From: CAXPZW01 sp964221845 | GTDB lineage: Bacteria > Bacteroidota > Bacteroidia > Flavobacteriales_D > Sanyastnellaceae | Direction: 5' to 3' | DNA: 30,324 bases | Assembly: GCA_964221845.1 (NCBI GenBank) | Contig: CAXPZW010000013.1 | Coordinates: 1-30,324 of the forward strand | Part shown: piece by piece, positions 1 through 8,005 of the stretch | How the letters are laid out: every line of letters begins with the position of its first letter | Position numbering within the stretch: the stretch's first letter is position 1 | Notes under the pieces: generated by a model | Told to the model about the DNA's origin: nothing | What the model saw: only the letters and a program-made list of their open reading frames with translations | Databases searched by the model: none | Translations under genes and position numbers: made by a program

Positions 1-1416
1 CCCACCAGCCAAACCCCTGTGGCCTCCCCCAGCGAAACCACCGAATACATCGTATCCTACGTGGATTTGTGCGATGACATTGTTTCTGACACGGTAACCG
101 TGACTGTACAGGACTTGGTGGTGACCATCGACACCACCGCCGAACTCTCTTGCGACGAACCGGAAATCTTCCTGTCCTCTGACATCAATTTCAACAACAC
201 GGTCAGCTACAGTTGGCAAACACCAGACGGCAACATCGTGCTGGGTTCCAGCTCATCTACCCCATTGATTGACGAACCAGGCACCTACATCGTAGAAGCC
301 TCGTTTGTTGGCATTTGTACCGATACTGATACACTTGAAGTGGTCGGCAACTGGGATTTTGAAGTGGATGTGCCCGTGAACGGCATCATCACCTGCGACC
401 AAGATGAAATCGTGCTTACCGCCAACAACAGCGCCACCGGCGACGTGGACTACAACTGGTCCACCAACGGCGGTTCCATTGCCTCGGGCATCTTTGGACA
501 ATCCATCAACGCCGCTGCTGCCGGGGAGTACACGGTGATTGCCAGCATCAACGCTTTTTGCGTGGACACCGTTACCGTTTCGGTGGAAGCCGACAACGAA
601 CCCCTGGCTTTGAGCATTGACCCCGTGGGCCAGATCGATTGCCTCAACGCTACCCAGACCCTGGATGCCAACACCGATAGCGGTCCATTTGAGGCCACCT
701 GGAGCACCGATACCGGCAACTTCGTTTCTGGCGAAGACGGCCTTACTCCTGTGGTGGACGCCGGAGGTATCTACACCCTGACACTTGAGAATCCGGACAA
801 CGGTTGTTTGAGTGAAGCTTCGGTTACGGTCAACGAGAACTTTGCCACACCTACTGTAGACGCCGGAGTCACCGACACCTTGACCTGCCGAGAACCACTG
901 GTGGTCTTCAACCCCATCATTACCGGAGAAAACACCTCGGTGCAATGGAGCACGGACTTGGGCAACATCGTTGAAGGTAGCAATGCCGTCAATGCTACAG
1001 CCGATGCTGAGGGCACTTACGTGATTACAGTAACCAACACCGCTTCAGGCTGCACAGACAGCGATGATGTGGACGTGGTGGTGACAGAGGACTTCTTCCT
1101 GGACCTGACCACCTTGACCCTGCCCAACATCTTCACCCCAAACGGAGACCTGCTCAACGCCCAATACGGCCCCTACCTCTCGGAAGATCCCGAGTTCAAC
1201 TTGGTGGAGGTCATGGCGGTGTATGAACTACAAATTTTCAACCGGTGGGGCAATTTGGTGTTTGCCTCGGACAAGGAAAACGCCCCGCGTTGGAACGGCC
1301 AAGCCGGAAGCAGTGATGCCAAGAACGGCACCTACTACGCGGTGTTTACCTACGAAGTAGACTGCGGCACCGAGCAGACCGGAGCAGTGGACACCCACCT
1401 GCATGTGATCCGCTGA
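1..1416 (+). CDS. C-terminal part of repeat-rich surface protein with gliding-motility/T9SS C-terminal domain
   Basis: The reading frame is open from base 1, so the gene starts upstream and only its last 471 codons are visible. The visible part holds about four Ig/PKD-like repeats of roughly 85-95 residues. Each has a cysteine near its start, a central W-x-T-x-x-G-x-I/F-x-x-G core, an (E/A)GTY(I/T)V strand and a second cysteine. The last ~90 residues match the gliding-motility-associated C-terminal (CHU_C) type: LPNIFTPNGD, then FNRWGNLVF, then a W-N-G...NGTYYAVFTYE ending. In this family that domain directs export through the type IX secretion system and attachment at the cell surface. The protein is therefore inferred to be a cell-surface adhesin or matrix-like protein; its ligand cannot be told. 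Family-level assignment is strong, specific function unknown. Confidence 0.9.
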   Translation, partial: PTSQTPVASPSETTEYIVSYVDLCDDIVSDTVTVTVQDLVVTIDTTAELSCDEPEIFLSSDINFNNTVSYSWQTPDGNIVLGSSSSTPLIDEPGTYIVEASFVGICTDTDTLEVVGNWDFEVDVPVNGIITCDQDEIVLTANNSATGDVDYNWSTNGGSIASGIFGQSINAAAAGEYTVIASINAFCVDTVTVSVEADNEPLALSIDPVGQIDCLNATQTLDANTDSGPFEATWSTDTGNFVSGEDGLTPVVDAGGIYTLTLENPDNGCLSEASVTVNENFATPTVDAGVTDTLTCREPLVVFNPIITGENTSVQWSTDLGNIVEGSNAVNATADAEGTYVITVTNTASGCTDSDDVDVVVTEDFFLDLTTLTLPNIFTPNGDLLNAQYGPYLSEDPEFNLVEVMAVYELQIFNRWGNLVFASDKENAPRWNGQAGSSDAKNGTYYAVFTYEVDCGTEQTGAVDTHLHVIR

Positions 1417-1453
1417 GGGTATGGTCCTACTGTCCTCTCGGCCACTAAGCCAT

Positions 1454-1486
1454 AAAAAAACCGTCCAAGGATAAGGACGGTTTTCT
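1454..1486. terminator. Bidirectional intrinsic terminator between convergent genes
   Basis: The arms CCGTCC (1461-1466) and GGACGG (1475-1480) flank an 8-nt loop. A-rich sequence lies on the left and TTTT on the right, so a U-tract follows the stem on either strand. It sits 38 bases past the stop of the surface-protein gene and about 130 bases past the stop of the convergent dockerin-like gene, so it can end both transcripts. Confidence 0.8.
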
Positions 1487-1614
1487 GATGCGAGATGCAT
1501 CAAACCTTAATTAAAAGAACGAAAAGAGTGAGCGCTCTTTGCGTGCGATTGCAATCTCTATTACCAACAACGCACCTGCTTGCAAAAACCATGGGGCGTC
1601 GCGGTTTATTTGGC

Positions 1615-2553
1615 TCAATCGCAGCCGAACCAAAGTTGGGCCAAGAGGTCCAACAGGTCGGAGGTTTGTACCTGTCCGTCGCCGTCCAAATCCATTAGGC
1701 AATCCGATTGACAACCGTATTCGGCCAGCAGGGCCAATGCGTCAGGAACGTCCACAATTCCACTCTGATCAAAGTCTGCCGGCAAGTAACACTGCTCGTA
1801 CACCCCGCAAATCACTTCGTTGTACGCACTGCCCACCAAACCTTTGGTTTGCCCATAGGGGCCCCCTGCAAGGTCAGCATGCGGATGGTAATAGCCAATG
1901 GAATTGTCCACATCGTCTACGGTCTCGTGAACCAGGACATTGAGACGCCAGTGCAAGGTGCCGTTGGTGGTCAGTTGCGCCAACGGCACAGGCTCGTTGT
2001 TCTCTGAGGGCTCCGACATATCAACGGCTGTCCATGCGGCAGTCATCTCAAACCACAAATCTTCCCCTATCACATCGACATCGCCGTCCTCCCCGATCTC
2101 ACTACTAGCAGGAATGCCAAAGGAGGTTTGCATTTGGGCGCATTCGTCCGCGTTCATGTTGTAGATGAGCTGGTCGCCCTCGTCTTCCATCGAAGTCCGG
2201 TTGATGGTCACAAACGAATCGTACTCGACCTTGGGGAATAGCGTGTAGAGTTCAGGGTTCATCTCGCTGCCCAGCATGCCGCCAAAACTGGAGTTCCAAA
2301 TCCCCCCATCTTCAACCCCAATGAACAGGTCAGCACCCTCAGTATTGGAAGAAAGGACCGAACCCAACTTGTATTCGGATCCGCTGAGTTGAGCGTAAAT
2401 GCGATAGGTGGTGTATCCTTCAGGATACCCGGCAACAGAACCGTCATCCGAGTAATACTCTTCAAAAAAAACAGAAACCAATTGCGCTTGAGTAGACAAA
2501 GCAAACAGGCAGCAGGAGAGCGCCAGCAAGAGGCGCGAGGTCAAGGCAATCAT
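1615..2553 (-). CDS. Secreted protein with C-terminal dockerin-like EF-hand pair
   Basis: The 312-residue protein starts with a clear Sec signal peptide (LLLALSCCLFALSTQAQ, cleavage after AQA). The middle (~residues 25-250) is an acidic, aromatic-rich domain I do not recognise. The last ~55 residues hold two calcium-loop-like repeats, DFDQSGIVD from residue 260 and DLDGDGQVQ from residue 288. Each is followed by a D(A/L)LxLLAxx helix and a cysteine-containing turn, with further cysteines between them (C-QSD-C). This duplicated Asp-rich loop plus helix is the dockerin type I/EF-hand pattern. In Bacteroidota such tails occur on secreted proteins without any cellulosome, so I call it a calcium-binding tail only. 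The gene is convergent with the surface-protein gene at the window start and shares its terminator. Confidence 0.75.
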   Translation of the reverse strand: MIALTSRLLLALSCCLFALSTQAQLVSVFFEEYYSDDGSVAGYPEGYTTYRIYAQLSGSEYKLGSVLSSNTEGADLFIGVEDGGIWNSSFGGMLGSEMNPELYTLFPKVEYDSFVTINRTSMEDEGDQLIYNMNADECAQMQTSFGIPASSEIGEDGDVDVIGEDLWFEMTAAWTAVDMSEPSENNEPVPLAQLTTNGTLHWRLNVLVHETVDDVDNSIGYYHPHADLAGGPYGQTKGLVGSAYNEVICGVYEQCYLPADFDQSGIVDVPDALALLAEYGCQSDCLMDLDGDGQVQTSDLLDLLAQLWFGCD

Positions 2554-2725
2554 GGGTGAGGTTTAGCGTTCGATGATGTACACGTGAACCGAAAGGCAAA
2601 ACCTTGGGTGAATACCCGAAAAAAAACCACGTCTACTCTGAAGTCCTTTCACCACCGGGGCTTGGTGAATATCTTCCCTCCCACGCCTGCCCGCGCTGTG
2701 GTGGATTGGCGCAACTTTACGCCCC

Positions 2726-4270
2726 ATGTGGAAACCTGCATATACCCTCTTTTCCTTGATTGCTGTGGCCTTGCTTTGTGCGTGCATCTCGTTGCTGTTC
2801 CCCAGCGATGGCATTGCGGTGACCGAAGACTACAGCCTGCAATTCGCAGGGTGGATGCCAGATACCGAGGAGGACTCGCTCAAGAACATCACCATTGGCG
2901 ACGTGGAGGCCTACCTCGAGTCGTTTGATGTGGAGGTGGACTCGGTGGCCTTGAAAGACAGCATTGCGGCCGTAGAAGCCGCGCGTCGTCAAGCCCTGAT
3001 GCGCATACAGTTTCCCGATGGAGATCCTGTGGTGCTGCACAGCTTCTTTGAAAAGCTGGCCAACAAGTCTTCCAGAGAAAAGGTGCGCGTGCTGCACTAC
3101 GGCGACAGTCAAATCGAAGGCGACCGCATTTCGGGATACGTCCGCAATGAGCTGCAGAATCGTTTTGGCGGCAAGGGCCCAGGATTGCTCCCCGCTTTTG
3201 AGGTCATTCCTACCCTGGCCATCAAACAAACCGACAGTGGCAACTGGACCCGCCACACCCGCTACGGCCGCAAAGACACCACTGTCACCCACAAGGACTA
3301 CGGCGTGCTGATGACCTTTAGCCGCTTTACCCCGTCTTGTCCGGATTCGTTGGTAGGCGACAGCGTGGTAGACGCTTGGTTCAGTTACGCTCCCAACCGC
3401 AGCACCTACAACCGCAACAAAAAGTACACGCAAGCCACGCTTCTATACGGCGGCAACCGACGCACCTGCAACCTGCAGGTGTTTGCCGATGACGTGCTCA
3501 TCCATGAGTCGGTGCTGGAACCCAACGGGCCCAACGGCCGCTTGAACCTGGACCTCGGCGGCACACCTGGCGAGCTCAAGTTTGCCCTTTCCGGCAGCGA
3601 CAGCCCAAATATTTACGGCGTTTCGCTCGAAGCTGGCGGTGGACTGTATTTAGACAACATCGGCATGCGCGGCTCCAGCGGTACCATCTTCAAAAAAGTC
3701 AGCAAAGCCCAGCTCAGTGCCCACATCGGCAAACTGAACAACGGCCTGTACTTGCTGCAGTTTGGTGGCAACTATGTACCGCACATCAAGGAGGTGGAAG
3801 TGGCCCAGCGCTACGGCAAGTGGTTTGAGTCGCAAATCCGCTATTTACAGAGCATTGAGCCCGATGCGGCCGTGATCGTCATTGGCCCTTCGGACATGGC
3901 GGTCAAAGATGGCACCGCGTATGTGACCCGCCCCTTCCTGGAAGATGTGCGCGATGCACTCAAGCAAGCGGCCTTCAATACCGGCAGCGGCTTCTGGGAC
4001 ATGTACGAAGTGATGGGCGGCCGCAACTCCATGGTCTCTTGGGTGGAAGCCGAACCTGCACTCGCCGCCAAGGACTACACCCACTTCACCCCCAAAGGCG
4101 CCCGCCGCATTGCCGAACTATTCGTGCGGGCCATCAATTTGGAATACGACGCCTGGCGCGGAGTAGAACCTGAGGAAGATCCCGTGGAAGCGGTTCCAGA
4201 TCAAAAACAGACTGCTCCGACTCAAAAGGATCCTTCGCCGTTGGAGGTGGAGGAAGGGGAAAAGCCGTGA
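2726..4270 (+). CDS. SGNH/GDSL-like hydrolase, membrane-anchored (first of a tandem pair)
   Basis: 514 residues. An N-terminal hydrophobic segment (residues ~7-25, with ALLCAC) suggests a membrane or lipoprotein anchor facing the periplasm. The SGNH blocks are readable: HYGDSQIEGD with the nucleophile Ser at ~128, a GGNY block with Asn at ~349, IVIGPSDM as a central strand, and DYTHFTPKGA with Asp450 and His453 as the block V pair. The tail (~485-514) is Pro/Glu/Lys-rich and looks disordered. Family members are esterases or O-acyl-transfer/deacetylation enzymes acting on cell-wall or exported glycans. In Bacteroidota such pairs often sit near MBOAT acyltransferases, but none is in this window. 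The substrate is unknown. The next gene (from 4512) is a diverged relative in the same orientation. Confidence 0.8.
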   Translation: MWKPAYTLFSLIAVALLCACISLLFPSDGIAVTEDYSLQFAGWMPDTEEDSLKNITIGDVEAYLESFDVEVDSVALKDSIAAVEAARRQALMRIQFPDGDPVVLHSFFEKLANKSSREKVRVLHYGDSQIEGDRISGYVRNELQNRFGGKGPGLLPAFEVIPTLAIKQTDSGNWTRHTRYGRKDTTVTHKDYGVLMTFSRFTPSCPDSLVGDSVVDAWFSYAPNRSTYNRNKKYTQATLLYGGNRRTCNLQVFADDVLIHESVLEPNGPNGRLNLDLGGTPGELKFALSGSDSPNIYGVSLEAGGGLYLDNIGMRGSSGTIFKKVSKAQLSAHIGKLNNGLYLLQFGGNYVPHIKEVEVAQRYGKWFESQIRYLQSIEPDAAVIVIGPSDMAVKDGTAYVTRPFLEDVRDALKQAAFNTGSGFWDMYEVMGGRNSMVSWVEAEPALAAKDYTHFTPKGARRIAELFVRAINLEYDAWRGVEPEEDPVEAVPDQKQTAPTQKDPSPLEVEEGEKP

Positions 4271-4511
4271 GAAAGTCGAGGCCCCGCCCTCCCGCGATGC
4301 CTTGGTGGGCGCCCGCCCCCGCCTGCCAAACCTTGTGCGGATCACACGTGGCAAAGTTCTTCCCCACCCCGCAAACCAACAATCACACCGCCACCCGTTT
4401 TGTAGTTGACAGCCTCTGGCCCATGCTTTGTGGATATCCTCCCATGGATGACAGGAAAAGCCGACAGCATCCAACCGGTTTTGTGCCCCTCAACTCGCAT
4501 TTTTGTCCCTG

Positions 4512-5825
4512 ATGAAACGCCTATGGATCTTCCCCGCCCTGTTGCTGGTTGCCCTTGCGACCATCGCCGCGGTGTGGCCTCAGCCACCAGTACCGGCACG
4601 CGCTGCAGTGGCCGGGCATTCCACCTCCATGGTGCGTGCGTTTCCAGAGTACTCCTTCATCGAATACGACCAGAACACCCTTGATTTCCGAGGGGACAGC
4701 GCCGGGTGGAACCGCTTGTTTGCGCGCCTGGACCAACTGGTGTTTGAAGGCGACACCAACCTGACGGTGCTCCACATGGGCGGCTCGCACGTGCAGGCCG
4801 GCATTCTGAGCAACGCACTGCGCGAACGCCTCTTCACATTGGCCCCGGGCATCGAGGGCGAACGCGGCTTTCTGTTCCCCTACAAACTGGCCAAGACCAA
4901 CGGCCCGCCCAACTACGCGGTGCGCCACTCAGGCGCTTGGGACAGTTGCAAAAACTCCAACCGCAAAGACCACTGCGACTGGGGCATGAGCGGCTACAAC
5001 GCCTGGACGTCCGACACCTCAGCGGTGATCAAACTGTGGGCGTTCGACCCTGACTCCACCATTTACCCGTTCAACCGAGTGAAAGTCTTCCACTTTCAAG
5101 ACTCCACCGCCTTGCTGCCCAAGCTGGATGCGCGCAACCAAGTGGTCAACGTCACGGTAGACCTCGAAGCCGGATTCACCGAATTTGAACTGGCGGAACC
5201 TTGCGATACTTTGTGGCTCGGCATCGCCCAAACCGACTCGCTGCAAACCCGCTTTACGCTGCAAGGCCTAACCCTGGAAAACGACGACAACGGCATCACC
5301 TACCACGCCATTGGCGTCAATGGTGCAAGCGTCCCCTCCTACTTGCGCTGCGAAAAGCTGCCCGCACAACTCCAAACCCTGAACCCAGATCTGGCCATCT
5401 TCGGCATTGGCATCAACGATGCGTACAAGCCCACCTCCTCGTTTTCCAAGGAGACCTTCAAGGCCAATTACGATTCACTGATTGCGCATGTGCGCGGGGC
5501 CAATCCGGATTGCCAGTTGCTGTTTTTGACCAACAACGACAGCTACTACCGCCGCCGCTACGCCAATAAAAATGCCATCCAAGTGCGCGAGGCCATGTAC
5601 GAGCTGGCCGAGGAGCACAACGGCGCGGTGTGGGACCTGTTTGAAATCATGGGAGGACTGGGCAGCATCACTGCTTGGGAATCTGCAGGACTCGCCAAAC
5701 GCGACAAGATTCACTTCACCAAGGCCGGCTACCGCTTCCAGGCCGAGTTGATGTTCCAAGCCATCCGGGAGCGCTACGGGGAATACCTGCAGGCGCAGGC
5801 GCGCGATCAACGCGATTCGAGGTAA
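4512..5825 (+). CDS. SGNH/GDSL-like protein (second of the pair), block I altered
   Basis: I take the ATG at 4512 (MKRLWIFPALLLVALATIA), which begins directly with a basic-hydrophobic anchor; a TTG nine bases earlier is in frame but unlikely. This gives 437 residues. The layout matches the preceding gene: HMGGSHVQAG with Ser ~92 replaces the usual GDS block (Asp to Gly), GIGINDAY carries Asn302-Asp303, and DKIHFTKAG carries Asp398 and His401. The putative nucleophile, Asn and His/Asp are therefore all retained while the conserved Asp of GDS is lost. It probably acts in the periplasm on the same class of substrate as its neighbour. The last 19 bases overlap the end of the convergent thrC. There is a 241-base gap from the previous gene with no coding signal. 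Confidence 0.78.
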   Translation: MKRLWIFPALLLVALATIAAVWPQPPVPARAAVAGHSTSMVRAFPEYSFIEYDQNTLDFRGDSAGWNRLFARLDQLVFEGDTNLTVLHMGGSHVQAGILSNALRERLFTLAPGIEGERGFLFPYKLAKTNGPPNYAVRHSGAWDSCKNSNRKDHCDWGMSGYNAWTSDTSAVIKLWAFDPDSTIYPFNRVKVFHFQDSTALLPKLDARNQVVNVTVDLEAGFTEFELAEPCDTLWLGIAQTDSLQTRFTLQGLTLENDDNGITYHAIGVNGASVPSYLRCEKLPAQLQTLNPDLAIFGIGINDAYKPTSSFSKETFKANYDSLIAHVRGANPDCQLLFLTNNDSYYRRRYANKNAIQVREAMYELAEEHNGAVWDLFEIMGGLGSITAWESAGLAKRDKIHFTKAGYRFQAELMFQAIRERYGEYLQAQARDQRDSR

Positions 5826-7081
5826 GCGCGCAGGTCTTCGGGTTTGTTTCCGATGCGCACGCTTTCAGGCGTTTTGTCCAGCACTGCCGCCAACCGTTCA
5901 GGCAGCTCAGGAGCAGCGCCAGTGGCGCGTTCCACCACGTCCCCAAATTTCGCCGGGTGAGCAGTTTCCAAGAAGATGCCTACTGACCCTTCTGGGCGCA
6001 TTTTGAGGGCTTCGTAACCAATGGCGCCGTGGGGGTCGAGGGTGTATCCGGTGCGGTCGAAGACGGCCTTCATCACTTCCAATGTAGCTTCATCGTCCAT
6101 CCAGAACCCTTGCACATCACTGGCAAGTGCGGAGTCTGATTCGCCATAGAGGTGCTGCATGCGCACGAAATTGCTCGGGGCGCCCACATCCATGGCGTTG
6201 CTTAGGGTAGGTACACTTGGGCGCGGTGAGTAAGGCTCTCCAGAAAGGAAGTCCGGCACCACGTGGTTGGCATTGGTGGCCGCAATGAATTGCAAGACAG
6301 GCAAGCCCATTTCAGCACCCAGCATGCCCGCAGATAGGTTGCCAAAGTTGCCACTGGGCACAGCAATGGTCACCGGGCGCTCGGGGGCTTGCGCGACCGC
6401 CCAGAAGTAATAGGTCATCTGGGGCAGCCAACGCGCCACGTTGATGGAATTGGCCGAGGTCAGCCCGTGCTTTTCACGCAGGGCGTCATCCAAAAAGGCT
6501 TGCTTGACCATGTGTTGGCAATCGTCAAACACGCCGTCCACTTCAAGCGCAGTCACATTGCCGCCCATGGTGGTCAGCTGGCGCTCTTGGATCTCCGAGA
6601 TCTTTCCACTGGGATACAGCAGCACCACCTCTACCCCGGGCACATTGTAAAAGCCATTGGCCACCGCCGAACCGGTATCGCCACTGGTGGCTACAAGTAC
6701 GGTTACGTTACGGTCGCTCACAGCGGCCAGCGAGCGCGACATGAAGCGTGCACCTACATCCTTGAACGCACAGGTGGGCCCGTGGAAGAGCTCCAAACTG
6801 TAGATGTCGTCCTCCACTTCCACCAAGGGAATGGGAAAGTTCAAGACCTCGTGCACCAAGGCTTCAAAGTCTGCGCGTTTGAGGTCGGCTTGGACAAAGG
6901 GCCAGAGGGCTTCCACACCGATCTCCGGCAGCGACATGCCGCGCATGCGTTTGAAAAAGTCCGCGGGCAGCTGGGGAATTTCTTGGGGGAAGTACAACCC
7001 GTTGTCGGGCGCCAATCCGCGGATCACGGCTTGGCCAAATCCGAGGTCGGGGCTTTGGCGGGAAGTGCTGTAAAACGTCAT
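5807..7081 (-). CDS. thrC: Threonine synthase
   Basis: 424 residues, the usual length for the short ThrC class. It makes L-threonine and phosphate from O-phospho-L-homoserine in the cytoplasm, using PLP. The PLP-lysine motif HGPTCAFKDVG is present (Lys107), followed by the phosphate-cup motif ATSGDTGSAV (~131-140), and SGNFGNLSAG and the N-terminal GLAPDNGLYFP block are typical of the family. The ATG overlaps the thrB stop (ATGA at 7078-7081), which shows translational coupling; this is the last gene of thrABC. Its 3' end overlaps the convergent SGNH gene by 19 bases and no terminator is visible between them. Confidence 0.97.
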   Translation of the reverse strand: MTFYSTSRQSPDLGFGQAVIRGLAPDNGLYFPQEIPQLPADFFKRMRGMSLPEIGVEALWPFVQADLKRADFEALVHEVLNFPIPLVEVEDDIYSLELFHGPTCAFKDVGARFMSRSLAAVSDRNVTVLVATSGDTGSAVANGFYNVPGVEVVLLYPSGKISEIQERQLTTMGGNVTALEVDGVFDDCQHMVKQAFLDDALREKHGLTSANSINVARWLPQMTYYFWAVAQAPERPVTIAVPSGNFGNLSAGMLGAEMGLPVLQFIAATNANHVVPDFLSGEPYSPRPSVPTLSNAMDVGAPSNFVRMQHLYGESDSALASDVQGFWMDDEATLEVMKAVFDRTGYTLDPHGAIGYEALKMRPEGSVGIFLETAHPAKFGDVVERATGAAPELPERLAAVLDKTPESVRIGNKPEDLRAYLESR

Positions 7082-8004
7082 GCGATGCTGGATCGGGCGC
7101 CTTCGCGCGCCACTTGCGTTTGGTAGAGTTTGTATGGAATGCCAGTGGGCTTGAACACCTGCTCCATGGCACCGGCCACGGCCGCAGCACGCTCTGCGCC
7201 TTGACAGAGGTAAAACATGCTGGGTCCACTGCCCGAGATGCCTCCGCCCAGCGCTCCTGCTTCCATGGCTGCAGCGCGTACGGCGTCAAAATGCGGGATC
7301 AGCGGAGAACGGAACGGTTCGGCCAAATGGTCTTGTAGACTGCGGGCAATCAGCTCGTAGTCATTCTTGTAGAGTCCGGCAATCAACCCGCCCAGGTTGC
7401 CTGTTTGGCGGGTAGCGGTCTTCAGCGGGACTTGTCCGGGGAGCACGGCGCGAGATTCGCTGGTTTTGAGCTCCACCTGCGGATGCAACAGCACCAAGTG
7501 CAGTTGCTCAGGTACGGGCAACGGAACAACGTCCAACGGATCGTAACTGCGTACAAGGCAAAAACCGCCCATCACAACTGGAGACACGTTGTCTGCAATG
7601 CGCGCGTCGCACGCTACAAACTCGCCCTCCATGGCATAGCGGATCATCTGGTGCCGATCAAAATGTCGGTCCAACAGCAGGTTTACCCCTACTGCGGCTC
7701 CTCCAGCACTGGCAGCGCTGGAGCCCAAGCCACTGCCGGGCTTGATCTTTTTGTGAATCTCCATCTCAATGCCCCAATCCACACCGGCGTCGCGGAGCAT
7801 CAACTGGGCCACAATGCCTGCTGCGTTGCGTTCAGGCTCGGTCGGCAGGTCTGCACCTGTGATGCCGATGATGTGTACCCCTGGCCGCTCCACACGGCGC
7901 AGGAAGAGTTCATCTCCCACGTCCTCCAAGGCCAGGCCCAGGACGTCGAACCCACAACTGACATTGGCCACAGTGGCCGGGCAAAACAGGCGTATCTCGT
8001 GCAT
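7078..8004 (-). CDS. thrB: Homoserine kinase
   Basis: GHMP-family kinase that phosphorylates L-homoserine with ATP, the step before threonine synthase. I start at ATG 8004 (MHEIRLFCPATVANVSCGFD), giving 308 residues; the in-frame upstream extension lies inside thrA and lacks homology. Visible motifs are the N-terminal PATVANVSCGFDVLG block and the glycine-rich ATP loop KPGSGLGSSAASAGG (~89-102). The C-terminal GGGISGSGPSMFYL motif of the family is also present. The ATG is one base after the thrA stop, and the stop overlaps the thrC start, so the three genes form one tightly packed transcription unit. Confidence 0.96.
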   Translation of the reverse strand: MHEIRLFCPATVANVSCGFDVLGLALEDVGDELFLRRVERPGVHIIGITGADLPTEPERNAAGIVAQLMLRDAGVDWGIEMEIHKKIKPGSGLGSSAASAGGAAVGVNLLLDRHFDRHQMIRYAMEGEFVACDARIADNVSPVVMGGFCLVRSYDPLDVVPLPVPEQLHLVLLHPQVELKTSESRAVLPGQVPLKTATRQTGNLGGLIAGLYKNDYELIARSLQDHLAEPFRSPLIPHFDAVRAAAMEAGALGGGISGSGPSMFYLCQGAERAAAVAGAMEQVFKPTGIPYKLYQTQVAREGARSSIA

Positions 8005-8005
8005 G

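Noticed and set aside
253..945. Long minus-strand frame opposite the surface-protein repeats
   Set aside because: It is a shadow of the plus-strand coding region with no domain or signal; several similar long antisense frames across high-GC genes were dismissed for the same reason.
4271..4511. Small gene between the two SGNH genes
   Set aside because: Short frames on both strands have no domain signal and coding-like base use is absent; the gap is better read as an intergenic promoter region, though no clear promoter was found.
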